This document shows positions 13,076 through 23,952 of a DNA stretch of 64,000 nt, one piece after another. A model generated the notes under the pieces. It saw nothing but the letters and a program-made list of their open reading frames with translations, was not told the DNA's origin and did no database searches. Both the position numbers and the translations under genes were made by a program. How positions within the stretch are numbered: the first letter of the stretch is position 1; the number at the start of each line of letters is the position of its first letter. The DNA lies in assembly GCA_022225965.2 (NCBI GenBank), contig JAKJXP020000125.1, positions 1-64,000 of the forward strand, read 5' to 3'. This stretch comes from Diatrype stigma. Its lineage: Eukaryota; Ascomycota; Sordariomycetes; Xylariales; Diatrypaceae.

Positions 13076-15472
13076 CTACTCAGCCCCACCCCATTCGTTG
13101 GCATCGCTTCCTTCGGGGTAGTAAAATGCCACCAGAGCGATGATCACATACGTGGAACAGAGCAACGCCCCCTCGAGATAATTACTCCTGCCGTCCAGAA
13201 CCAGGAAGTTGACAATGAAGGCCGAGACGAAGAGACAAACGGTCTCGAAGAGGGTGAAGTACAGCGTCATGTCGCGATCGATGATCCAGCCTAGGATGAC
13301 CACGAGGGGCGTCAGGAAGAGGGCGATCTGGATCGAACTGCCGACCGCCACACCAATGGCGAGGTCCATCTTGTTCTTCATGGCAACAGCAACCGCCGTG
13401 ACGTGCTCGGCGGCGTTGCCAACGATGGGAAGAATGATCAAACCAATGAAGGTCTCCTTGAGCGGGCTGTTCTCGACAACGGCATCGATGGCGTCCACCA
13501 TGAACTCAGCACAGACAGCAACAAGACCAGTCGAGATGAGGAGCATGATGACGGCGGCCTTCTGAGAGATGTTGTCGTTCTCTTCTGTAGGTGCCAGGTC
13601 TTCCGCACCACCACCGGGCAACGCCGCCAGAGGGACACGAGCAGGCAACATGGCCCCGGGCGGCCGAACTTTGTATTGGTTGAGACGATCGGGGAGAGAG
13701 TTCGTTCTGCGAATGCCAAGTCGGACACGGGGCACAGGCCCAGTGGGTCCGGAAAGGGGGAAATCAGCGTTGGGGGGTTGCGTGAATACGGTAGGCGTAA
13801 GACTTTTGGCTACAGGCCGAAGAGAAATGCCGCGGATGTTGTTGAACGGCCGTCTGGACCCCGGGAGATCCGTTTCAGCGGCACCATCCATGTCAACCAG
13901 CGTTTCTGCGAAGTCAACCCGGCGTGGCACTCCATCGGTACTAGCGATCTCGGCGTTTCCAGGCACAAGGCCGACGACGTTTTCTTGCGATTGCATAGCG
14001 GCACGCTCGCTGGGAGTGGACGTTTTTCTGTGTCGTCGATGCTTTTTCTTCGAATGCTTGCGGCGGTACTTCCGATCCTTTCTGGGTTCCTCTTCGATGG
14101 CTGCTTCATCCAACTCAAGAGATCCTACGCGGGACAAGAAAGTCTGGCGAGTCGACGATTCACCATGGTTGGATCCACCCTCGAGGGGGCTGACAGCTTG
14201 ATCAGTGCCAATCGAAGAGGTGCCGGTCTTGTCCACGATATCACTACCTCCTGCAGATGTCACGCTCGACTTTCTGCGTCGACGTCGGATGGCTCGCTTG
14301 ACCCGCCTGGACATGGTATTCTTGGAATGGCCCGAGCTATCGGAATCCGAGTCTGAAGAGGAGCTCGAGTCGGAGCTCGAGCTGTCGAACATTCCAGCTG
14401 CGGGTCCAGGTGTAGATTCCTCGTCGATGATATGCTGAGGTGTCGACTCATACATGTACGCATGCGATTTCAGCTGAAACATCAAGTAAACGACATATAC
14501 GAGCAACAAAATCTGGAGCATATAGGTTAGTTCATGCCTATCCTACAAAAAGACGTGATCGGGACATACCACACTAGTGCCGCGGCTGATGATTAACGAG
14601 TTGGCGTCGGCTACTTTCTGGTCCGAAAAGGATGCATGGAAAGCGGTCGGCAATACAAGACTGATCACGCTGAGACTGAGCAGGCATGCGCTCATCTGCG
14701 TAACAGTGCTGTTGTAGATCTGTTCACGGTAACGGAGACCGCCGAGGAAAAAGGCCATGCCAAGAATGAGCAGAAGGTTTGCAAGGATCGATCCCAAGAG
14801 CGAAGCTTGGACGATACGGATCTCGTTCTTGACCAGAGCGATGACGAAGATGATGAGTTCGACAGCATTGCCGAAAGACACGTTGATCAATGCGCCCAGA
14901 GTGTCACCCAGCCTGTGGGCTACGGACTCCGTAGCATGGCTGAGCAGTCCGGCAAGCGGGATGATGGCGATCGCATTCATGGCAAAGACGAGGCCGGGGC
15001 TCATGTTGGGAACCACGGCGACGGCGATTCCGATCGGGACGAAGACCAAGAGGACATTGATCCAGCTGTGGAGGACCACCTTCCTGGCAACGGCGAGAAA
15101 TCGATTGGCAACATTGGGTTTCTTCTTGTCAGACGACGCTGGATCGGGGTTCAGGACAGCCCCCTTCCCCTCAGCTTCAGATGCCGGCGCAACTGAGGCT
15201 CCTGCATGTTCGCTATCCGGAACGCCAGCCTTCTCCTGCTGTGCATTGGAAGCGCCGTCGGGCGAAAGAGAGTGGCCAGCGACGGAGTTTGCATCTTGGT
15301 TGGATCCCTTGCGTGACGGCTGGGAATGGGTCTGGGATGGATGGTTGCTTAGTGGGAGCGTGGGTTCGCTAGAGGTGGCAGGCGATCGTTTCGTGCCTCC
15401 ATACGCGTGAGTTCGAGCCCAAGAGCGCATGCGATCTATGTAAGAGGCCTGATTAGAGGAGGGTTCCTTCAT
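13076..15472 (-). CDS. Vacuolar-type Ca2+/H+ exchanger (CAX family)
   Basis: Exon 1 is 15472-14570 and exon 2 is 14512-13076, separated by a 57-bp phase-0 intron (donor GTATGT, acceptor CCAG). The product is 779 aa. The join reads IISRGTSV/ILLLVYVVYL, the conserved CAX sequence before QLKSHAYMYES. Signature alpha-repeat motifs are GNAVELIIF at 201-209 and GNAAEHVTAV at 666-675, each in a cluster of membrane helices. The N-terminal 120 residues are soluble and Ser/Pro-rich. Between the two halves is an unusually long soluble loop of about 290 residues (roughly 330-620). It starts with a Ser/Asp acidic run, continues with Arg/Lys-rich stretches (KRAIRRRRRKS, KHSKKKHRRHRK) and ends before NISQKAAVIM. 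The family exchanges cytosolic Ca2+ for vacuolar protons (Vcx1 in yeast). The loop probably carries regulatory phosphorylation sites. Confidence 0.95.
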
Positions 15473-17422
15473 AAGTGGACGATGAGCTGGCTATGTTCCA
15501 CGCCTAGTCGTGATGTGGTTGTTCTGATGAGAGAACGAGGGACGGGGTGGGATGAAGGAAAGAACAAAGACAGGCGGATGTATATGTAGATGTTGTGACT
15601 AAGGGGAAGGCCGATAATAAATATGTAGAATAAGCAATAAGTATATGTAGGTAGAACAGGAAGCTCCAGATATCCCCAATTCTAGGGCAGTTCCAGGGCA
15701 GTTCCAGGGCGGTCGATGGCAAGAGGTAGGTACATGTATGTACTATGGACTCATAGACGATAGCAGTGGCCAATGGTTCGAGGCGGAGTGCATGTACATA
15801 TGTATGCGTAGGCGTCACTGTATGTAACGTGTACCAGTCACTTCCGCGCAACCAAGCGAGAACGTAAGGGTCACTACGGCCAGACTAGGGAACGGATTGT
15901 GGAGAAGTGGCGGACACTAGTACGTATACGGGCAGAGTGAATATGTAGATGTCAATGCAATTCAGGCCAATGAGCATTTGGCCACGGGAACATTCATGGA
16001 TTGTTGAGAGTTGAAATCTCCCGAACCTCTGCCTTTTTCACTGCGAATTTTCTGGTGTCTGACTTGGTGTCTGGTTGTTCTGCTGTCCCAGCTGTCCCAG
16101 CTGTCCCAGCTGTTCTGGTTGTCTGGTTGTTTGGTCTCAGCGGTGGGACCCGTTGCTGCTCTGACCAAATGCTGATACCAGGTGCTGGGACCAAGTGTTG
16201 CTGGCTGACCTCTGACCTAGCAACCCTGATGCCCCAGCTCAACGCCCGTGCAGCCAGGCAGCCAGGTGCATGAAGCAGCACTGATAAGTTATAATAACTA
16301 ACTGATAGTCAGGCAGTCAACGATAGCTAGCCAGCTAGCACATCACTTACTCAGGTACCCAGTCAGCCAATGCAAGTCACGCAACGCAGACCAGGAAAAG
16401 AAGATGGCCGGAGGTAAAGCAAACTGATACAATATCTTGCTGTCTCCGAGCTGTAGGCGTCCGAACCTTCTCGGCTATTCGGATCACCAGAGTGCTGACA
16501 GACACGCCACAACGGGTAATGCCAAGTATGTACCTAGACATTGCGCCTCAGGTATTGATTGGCTGGGGTGCATTGTGCAATACCGATTTCTATAGTAAGG
16601 AGGATTCGGAATCTATTGGCAGCGGTGACGGATCAGACTCCAGCTAGAGCCCTTCTAGCGTTAGATATCAGCGATAAACCCAGCAAGGGTTATCGGATCT
16701 CGCTAGTAGTAAGTATCTACATACATACATGTAGTACATATGTCCGTGATAAGGCATCATGATGACTGGATAAGTACCTATGGAACTTTTTCCTGGTTTG
16801 CCGTTACTGGTCTGTTGTTCCTGGAATCAGAGGTGAAACGGCACACTGCCCAGAGGAGAGGAAAATCTGCATCAGTCATCGTCTAGCATCCACGAAGCAG
16901 AACGGTTTTGACAGTCTGACGCTTCAGAAGGCGGAAGATCAGTCGTTCGGGCCAAACGGTTCAGGCCTGGAATTCGATGTTCAAGTACTTCTTGATCCAA
17001 TGTGGAGTCACTGACGTTTGCCAGGACGTAGTCTTGGAAGTCAGGAAGTCCAGGAAGTCGTCTGCATGGAATCACTAACTAACAGCAAAACGCTGGCAAA
17101 CAAGCGGCCAGCCGCCCAATCGCATCACATTCGTTTCGCGATCCCGACGCCGATTCCTACTATGCAGGTGTAAGTTATATATGCCCGGTCGTGACGGCAT
17201 GGCAGCAGCAGGGTTGCCCGAACACCGACTGTCTGGCGTGTCTGGCTGTTGTCTGGTTTTGCCTTTGCCCATAGCGTCGGCAAGGCGATGAGTGCCGATG
17301 TACGCCGTACTTTGCAACGCCATGGCACGATGGTTTAAGGTTTGATAAAGATCACCAAGTGGATGTAACTGGGAGTTCTCCAGCCCCCCACTAGGGAGTT
17401 CTGCCGGGACGGTATCACCTTA
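15473..17422. other. Intergenic upstream of the CAX gene
   Basis: About 1.95 kb without a supported gene. It holds the likely exchanger promoter at the left end. Short tandem copies of CTGTCCCAG occur at about 16083-16112, and an imperfect duplication of GGGCAGTTCCA near 15685-15710. Open frames here are short and overlap on both strands. Confidence 0.5.
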
Positions 17423-18192
17423 GGTCCTGTTCGCTCGATTTCCAGGCTCGCCGCGGCGAAGCTCCATAAATACAAATTTGCTCCAATTTATTTGCACAAG
17501 CAAAATCTGGGGTCTGGCGTTGTATTCCAGCTAATGACTAAGCATTCTTTTGGCCCATTGTGCCCATTCTGCCCATTGTGCCCATTCTGCCCCTTCTGCC
17601 CCTTTTGCCCCTTCTGCCCCTTCTGCCCCTTTTATTCCTTTCTGCCCATTTGGCCCATTCTGCCCATTTAACCTTTTTGACCCTTTTGACCCTTTTGACC
17701 CTTCTGTTTCTTTTGATCCTTCTGTTTCTTTTGACCTTTTTGGCCCATTTGGCCCATTTGGCCCATTTGGCCCATTTGGCCCATTTGGCCCATTTGGCCC
17801 ATGTGGCCCATTTGGCAGCAGCCATCGTCGAATATCCAGATTGCTAGATCTGGTAGATCTGGCTATGGGTGGGCCAAATCGATGATTTTTAACCAATAAT
17901 ACAGCGTAGCCGCGGCGAAGCTCGCCGCGACTGTAGGTAGGCACCTACAGCGGCGGCGAGGCTCGCCGCCGCGAATTTCCTTCCTTTTGAAGTTTAGATG
18001 ATAAGCAGCAAGGGGTGGTACAATGCATAATTCTTCGCGGCGGCGACGACAGTTATGCATCGTTGTAGCAGTTGTGCAAGTGTAAATCGCACCCAAAAGA
18101 AGGAAAGCGTTATGGAACGGTGTCGTCAAAGTGGGTTGTGCTGCTGATCAGGTACATGGCTCGCCGCGGCGAGTAGTCCAGCGAACAGGACC
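17423..18192. mobile_element. Tourist/PIF-Harbinger-like MITE, 770 bp
   Basis: The ends are a perfect 13-bp inverted repeat, GGTCCTGTTCGCT at 17423-17435 and its complement at 18180-18192. The element is flanked on both sides by the trinucleotide TTA (17420-17422 and 18193-18195). A TTA target duplication and a GG-initial end of this kind are typical of PIF/Harbinger elements and their non-autonomous Tourist-like MITEs. Inside each end is a palindromic CTCGCCGCGGCGA block, and related CGCCGCGGCG blocks recur near 17911, 17950 and 18032; they could be transposase-binding sites (inference). No transposase is encoded. The middle is a minisatellite annotated separately. Confidence in the boundaries is high; the superfamily is inferred from the ends. 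Confidence 0.72.
17538..17816. repeat. 9-bp minisatellite inside the MITE
   Basis: Roughly thirty degenerate 9-bp units of the TTGGCCCAT / CTGCCCCTT / TTTGACCCT type follow each other without a break. As 9 is a multiple of 3, every frame stays open. The minus strand reads as Gly-Pro-Asn and Gly-Ala-Glu triplets resembling collagen. I treat this as a by-product of the repeat, not a gene. Confidence 0.85.
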
Positions 18193-19427
18193 TTATCACC
18201 TTATCACCTTATCACTTCGTCACCTGGCCTTCAGCGGACGCACATTTCCTTGTCACCTTATGTATCGGTTATGCTCAATAGCGTCATCGTGCGGAGTGAA
18301 TGCAACCCCGATATAGCAGGCTGGCAGGAAAACGCGGGGAACAGGCGAGGTGAGTTACAACAACATATGAACAAGACTTACGCATTGTCGTAAAAGACCC
18401 GATCGAATCAGACATCGTCCAATGGATATGTGTATGTGTGTGTATATACTCCGATTCCGATGACAACTTGGATCGCACACATCTGCTGCGCCGTCGGATG
18501 TGGGTGTCCGGGTAATGACGAAATCTGCACGCAGAGATGACTTAAAGGCACTGTTCAGTCACAGCCGGGGTATGCGACTTCAACGGAAGCGTTGAACCAC
18601 GCCGCGTAGGTATAGGTTTGCACGGAGAAATATTGTAACATGCAGTGGTGGATGCCGGGGTACTGAAGATCAGGATATGGAACCGGTTGACGACGGGAGA
18701 CTTTGGGAGGTAGCGAGAAAGTAAGAAAGTTTGGTGGCATTGAGTCAAATCCCTAAACCTCGTATGTCCCAGGGAAGGCACCCGCAGTCTCGTTACCGGA
18801 ACTACGGGATCCAAACCAAACGCCTCTTCCTAGACTAGAAACAACACCAACACAGTCATAAGTCTGAACGTTCCTGTCCACTGCCGACGCCTCCATGCAC
18901 ATCGCCACTCACCACACCACACCACAGGGTTCTCCACTGGTGTAGATCATGTTCCCGCAGAGCCTCAGTGGAGCTTAGGCTCACTAGAGCTTGTTGGGTT
19001 AACCGTTAACGTTCATCGCGCATGGGAAGCTTCCCTTAAGAACTTCCAAGACATGTCACCAAGTGGCAAGAACCCAAGGGCAACAAGCTTCCTTGGCGAT
19101 AGTTATGATTGTGTGAGTGTGAGATAGTATACGAGAGTGAGTGAATGAGTGAGCGTGTGTGTAAGTTATGGGACAAGAACTACCATGGGCAGATGGGCAG
19201 ACAGGCCTCGACATTTGTACTCGACATCTTAGATTCCCATCGCTCGGTGGATAATGGATGAAGTCCAGTGCTATTACTACTACTTACTGCCTGATAAGCG
19301 GTCATAAGGACCCCCATTTTCTATTATAACGTATGTAGGTGTAGGTTCACTTGGCGGACGAAAAGCCCAAACATTCCTATAGGTAGTAATCATACATCCG
19401 TATTGATTCATAGTTATATATATCTAC

Positions 19428-19480
<53 letters not shown>

Positions 19481-19522
19481 TATAGATATATATTAGTCTC
19501 CTGAGCAAGACTACCCACCCAC
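18193..19522. other. Intergenic with a TA-rich tract
   Basis: The left edge has three copies of CCTTATCA next to the MITE. A TATCTA/TA dinucleotide tract lies at about 19418-19492, just 3' of the P450 gene. No open frame looks coding. Confidence 0.5.
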
Positions 19523-21763
19523 TCAAGCAGCGTCCATCCAGCTGACGAACCTCTCCTCGCCGCGCCGCGCCATCCGCACGGGCACGGACTTGCCCCCGTG
19601 CAGCTTCAGCGTGATGAGGCTCGTGGCGCCGCGCAGCGTCTGCCGCGACCGCGCCGTCGCCTTCCGGTACACGGCCGCCCTCTCCCCGCGCCCCATCCGC
19701 CCCACCTCCTCGTCGCTCGCCCACTCGTCCACCGCGTTCTCCACGCTGTACTGCTGCAGGATCACCGCCAGCGTCGCGATGATCTCGATCTGCGCGATCC
19801 GCCGCCCCAGGCACGACCGCGCCCCGTCCGAGAACGGGATGAAGGACCCCCGCACCGGACGGAACAGCTGCGCCCTGCTGCTACTGGTGGTGGTGGCGCC
19901 GTCCGGTCCGACGATGACGGCGTCGTCATCGTCGCCGTCGCCGTCGCCGTCGTCGTCGGTGGTGGTAGTGGTGTCCGCCGCCCCGCCTCCGGTTAATGGC
20001 TGTTCGTCTTGGAGGTTAGACCGGAACCAGCGCTCGGGAACCCAATCATTCAGGTCGGTCGTCGGTGCGTCGTCGCTGCCGCCGCCGCCGCCGCCATTCC
20101 TGCTAGGCTTCGAGGGCCAGTACCGTGGGTTTCTCTGCACCGAAGCAACGTTCAAGCCGATGTACGTTCCGCGCGGCAGGGTGTGCTTCTCTCCGTCGAG
20201 CGTGATCACTTGGTCCTGAGCTGAGCTGACCATCTTCGGCACCTCCACGACAGGGGGCATGAGGCGTAGCGTCTCGTTCATGGTGGCTCCGAGCATCGAA
20301 GCCATCATCGCGTTGGCCTTCTCCTCGTACTCCCAGGTGCTAGGATCGCTGCTGCCCAGGATCGCGTCGATGTCCCTCTGCAGATGGCGCTGGGCTCCCG
20401 GGTTGTTCGCCAACTCCAGCAGCGCGAAGTGTAGTATATTCGCGCTCGTCTCGTGCCCGGCGAGGAACATGATGAAGGCGTTTCCGATGATCTCGTCATC
20501 GGTCAGTTTCGTGTTCACGACGCCTTTGGATTTCGAGGGTCCAGGTCCGGCCTGAGCCTCTCCGTTCTGATACGAGGTCGCCACGAGAGAACGCATGATA
20601 TCCAAGCCGACTTCTCTCTCGCCCTGGCGCACGTCTTCAACCTTATCCGCAAGAAATTCTCTCATGTACGTCGTGAAGTTATCTCTGGCCTCCCTAGCGA
20701 GTCTCAGGACCTTGAATGGCAGGTAGTCTTTTTTTGATGTCAGCAGCCCGGCGAATACGTAGTTCTTAGCTATTCGTCTATAGCGGCCCACTTACTGATA
20801 ATGGCCGATGGTGTGACCAGCAACACCATCAGGTAGTCCAGAACACCGGCAATGGACTCCTTGAAGCTTAGGGAATGGCCGGGTGGGACATCCAGACTCG
20901 CGTACTTGGCCAACCTGGGATCGGCATTGGCTGGCAGAGCCTGGCCCGGCCAAAGCAACCGTAGACCAAAACCAACGTAGCCGATAATGTTTAGTGTAAG
21001 AGCCATGGTATCTTGCTCTACCGTTGCGACCTTGTCCGTAGCTTTCCGCTGCAGCCAGTACTCCACCATGCCCTGCGCCTGCTCGATGGCCACCTTGAAG
21101 ACCAGGGCCGCGTTCTTCTCGTTGAACGACGCGGACGTGACCTTGCGATGCATGCGCCAGACCGCGCCCTCCGTCGTCACCACGTTCTCGCCAAACATCG
21201 ACAGGATCGTGTAGTTCTCGAGGGGCTTCGGGAAGGCCTCGCGCCGCGAGGTGAACTGGGAGATCGCTTCGGCGCTGGCCGTGTGCAGGAGCAGGCGGAA
21301 GGGCGCCACGAGGAAGAAGGTGTCGCCGAGCTTTTCAAACGTGCCGTGGACGTGTCGGTATTGCCAGTCCGGCACGCAGGCACTATAAATTCAAGATATC
21401 ACCTCGTTAACTCGGGTTCTGCCTTTCATGTTATAAGGAGTGAATAGCTAGATGTGCATAGTGCATACTCGGAAACAGTCTCCCAGTACCGCTTCGGTAG
21501 AAGCTGCCATATCGGCACCCATATCGAATGCGTGAGCTGGGCCAAAATATTGATCGGGTTCAAAGCTTAGGGGGCGTCAGCACATATTTCATGAGATGCT
21601 ATACTTTTCATAGCCCGGATGCAGGTAGCGACTCACGAACGATATAATATGGCAAGCCGCTTCGCTTGGCCAAAGCTATGTTCCGTCGGTAACCCGCCGC
21701 CACTTTGTAGCACGCCCACGCAAAGATTATGGCGGCGAGCCACAGTATCTTCGCCAATACCAT
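19523..21763 (-). CDS. Cytochrome P450 monooxygenase, four exons
   Basis: Exons: 21763-21637, 21565-21469, 21382-20796 and 20727-19523, giving 671 aa. All three introns (71, 86 and 68 bp) have GT-AG ends and keep the frame. The last was chosen over a 26-bp alternative because it has a CTGAC branch site and joins SAII to NYLPFKVLRL. The start is the ATG of MVLAKILWLA, which opens an N-terminal membrane anchor (about 1-22). Then follow the Pro-rich hinge LPYYIVPLNP, the I-helix AGHETSA, the K-helix ETLR, and the heme loop FIPFSDGARSCLG with thiolate ligand C576. The protein is longer than most P450s because of Gly/Ser, Thr, and Gly/Asp-rich inserts between the K-helix and heme loop. The substrate cannot be deduced. 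Neighbouring ADH and SDR genes suggest stepwise oxidation of one compound (inference). Confidence 0.92.
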
Positions 21764-22799
21764 CTTTCCTGTCAATACTCTTCGCGATAGGTTCGTTCGC
21801 CTCGTCGCGTAAGACAGAAAGTAAGCGGGTAAAGGCACCTGTCCTGCCCCCTTCCACAGAAAGCAGAATGGGGAATGGGCTAGAGTTACCTAGACCTTGC
21901 GCTTGATTGGTCCGGCCGCTCTTGTTTCACGTCCAGCGTATCATTCTATAAAAAGGAGGATGGCGCGGCGGTCGTAGCAGGATAGGAGGGGCTAGTGAAC
22001 AAGAGGCTTGACAAATAGCTGATCAGTGAGTCCCGGTAGACATCCGAAGTCGATAGTGTATTTTGCAGCCTGTGCTTCTCGCTCCAATTGACGAGGACTG
22101 AGAGGGCGGAACTCGAGAGCTATCCATCTTCCACGAATTGGACCGCGCTCCCTCATCCGTGCTGAGAGGCGGGTATAATGATATCATGTTTATTCTTTTT
22201 TCGCTTCAATGGAAACTCTGTGATCGCGTTGTCAAGCTCGGATTTCAAAGTCTCCGTCCGCTAACTAGTTAAGCACAAAGTAGTATGCGGGGTGCGCCCC
22301 TGAGCCGTCTTGGCATCGTATCGTACTCAAACTATTTCGTAGACTACTATAGTAGCTGACTCGACGATCCCTCAACACCAAGATCGCAACACATCACATA
22401 CTGACTGTTACCTACGGGCCGCAACCTGGAAGATGACTAATACCTTAGTCATCTATAGGACAATAGGAATTCACGAGCGTGGAACAAGCACGAGGTACCT
22501 TAGATACAGCTGCTATGTCAGACGATCGACTTATTACTTCGCCCAAGCAGGTCTATTCTATATTCAAGTCTTTTCGGCTACCGGCGCACCAATGTTGTTA
22601 AAGAGGTCCGCATGTTGTGCCGTAAGGGTTAAACTTGGGCTTATTTGAGGGAAAGCGTGACGACAACGTGTGTGCTCACAGTAATCATGGTGACATGATC
22701 AAGCGTGATAAATGCCATACACAAGGTAGTTAATTATATTTCTACCATAACTAAAGCTATGTACACGTAGCCTCATGCACACGCCACACTCCTAGTACA
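21764..22799. other. Intergenic, P450 promoter side
   Basis: About 1.04 kb holding the presumed P450 promoter at the left and the 3' flank of the alcohol dehydrogenase at the right. I see no further gene or recognisable repeat. Confidence 0.5.
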
Positions 22800-23952
22800 T
22801 TACATGACCAGAACGCCCCTGAAGCGCACATTCCCGGAATCGCAATGCTCCATGGCCTTGGCGGCCTCGGCCAGCGGGAACTTCTCGATGATGCACTGGA
22901 CGCCGTGGATCTGCGAGAACCGGATGGCCTCCTCCGAGTCCAGCGCGTGGCCGCTCGGCCAGCCGTGGACCGACACGCCCTTGCTCACGAGCACGCCCGT
23001 GTCGAACTCGACGGGCCCCACGGGCGCGAGCACGACGAGCTTGCCCCCGGCCTGCAGCCCGCCGACGAGCGGGCTGATGGCCTTGGGGCTGGGCGCCGTC
23101 GAGACGATCAGCGCCGCCCCGCCGAGTTCCTGGAGCTTCGCGTTGGCGTCCTCTTTGCTCGTGTCGATGTAGCTATACGTGTGAAAAATGGAACAAAAGT
23201 CAGTCGATTAGTTGTTTCTGGGAACAAAGGAGAAGAAAGGAGGGTGGGGGTGGGGGGGATGGAAAGAAACTAAATAATATCAAACATAAATATCTTGCTT
23301 ACACGTGTGCCCCGAGCTTATGCGCAAACTCCCTCTTGGACTCGCCCGAGCTGAGGGCGACGGTGTGGTAGCCCATCTTGCTCGCGTACTGGATGGCGAG
23401 GTGGCCGAGGCCGCCCAGCCCCTGGACGGCGACCAGGTTGCCCTGCTCGACGTGCATCTTGCGGATGGAGTTGAAGACAGTGACGCCGGCGCAGAGCAGG
23501 GGGGCGGCCTGGGCGGGGTCGAGGTCGGCGGGGACGCGGACGACGGCCTCCTCGCGCAGCAGCACGTACTCGGCGTAGCCGCCGTCGTGGCTGACGCCGT
23601 TGATCTTCTCGTTGTCGCAGATCTGGTACTGGCCGCGGGCGCAGGCGCGGCAGGCGCCGTCGTGGCCGCCGTGCCACGGCCCGCCGACCCGCTCGCCGCC
23701 CGCGAAGCGCGACACGCCCTCCCCGACCGCCACCACGTCGCCGATCAGCTCGTGGCCCGGCACCCGCGGGAACACGTCGCCCAGGAACCCCTTCTGCTCG
23801 AACAGGTCCGTGTGGCACACGCCGCACACGAGCACCTTGACGAGCACCTGGCCGCGGCTGGGAGCCTTCAACTCCACGTCCTTGATGACGATCGGCTCGT
23901 TGCTCTTCTCGAGCACGGCGGCTTTGTAGGTCTTCGGTAGCGATCCGGCCAT
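22800..23952 (-). CDS. Zinc-dependent alcohol dehydrogenase (MDR)
   Basis: Exons 23952-23303 and 23172-22800 give 340 aa, the usual length of tetrameric fungal ADHs. The 130-bp intron (donor GTAAGC, acceptor TATAG) joins KLGAHV to YIDTSKED. I chose the ATG of MAGSLPKTYK because it aligns with family N-termini; a longer upstream frame begins with a non-family sequence. The catalytic zinc ligands are C46 (CGVCHTDL), H67 with E68 (GHEL) and C154. The Rossmann motif GLGGLG lies at 178-183. The structural-zinc lobe keeps C101, C104 and C112 but has Asp at 98, where the first of four Cys is expected. The reaction is NAD(P)-linked alcohol/aldehyde interconversion in the cytosol; the substrate is unknown. 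It shares a 1.5-kb divergent upstream region with the SDR gene. Confidence 0.94.

Noticed and set aside
13403..14356. A 317-codon plus-strand frame
   Set aside because: Antisense to the CAX exchanger, whose family motifs and intron clearly place the gene on the minus strand.
17531..17944. Collagen-like protein gene
   Set aside because: Produced by a 9-bp minisatellite within a MITE; all frames are open, and there is no signal peptide or splice evidence.
20770..20795. A 26-bp intron between P450 exons 3 and 4
   Set aside because: Too short, and a 68-bp intron with the same donor and a CTGAC branch site gives a better family join.
23305..23940. A 211-codon plus-strand frame
   Set aside because: Antisense shadow of the GC-rich ADH first exon.
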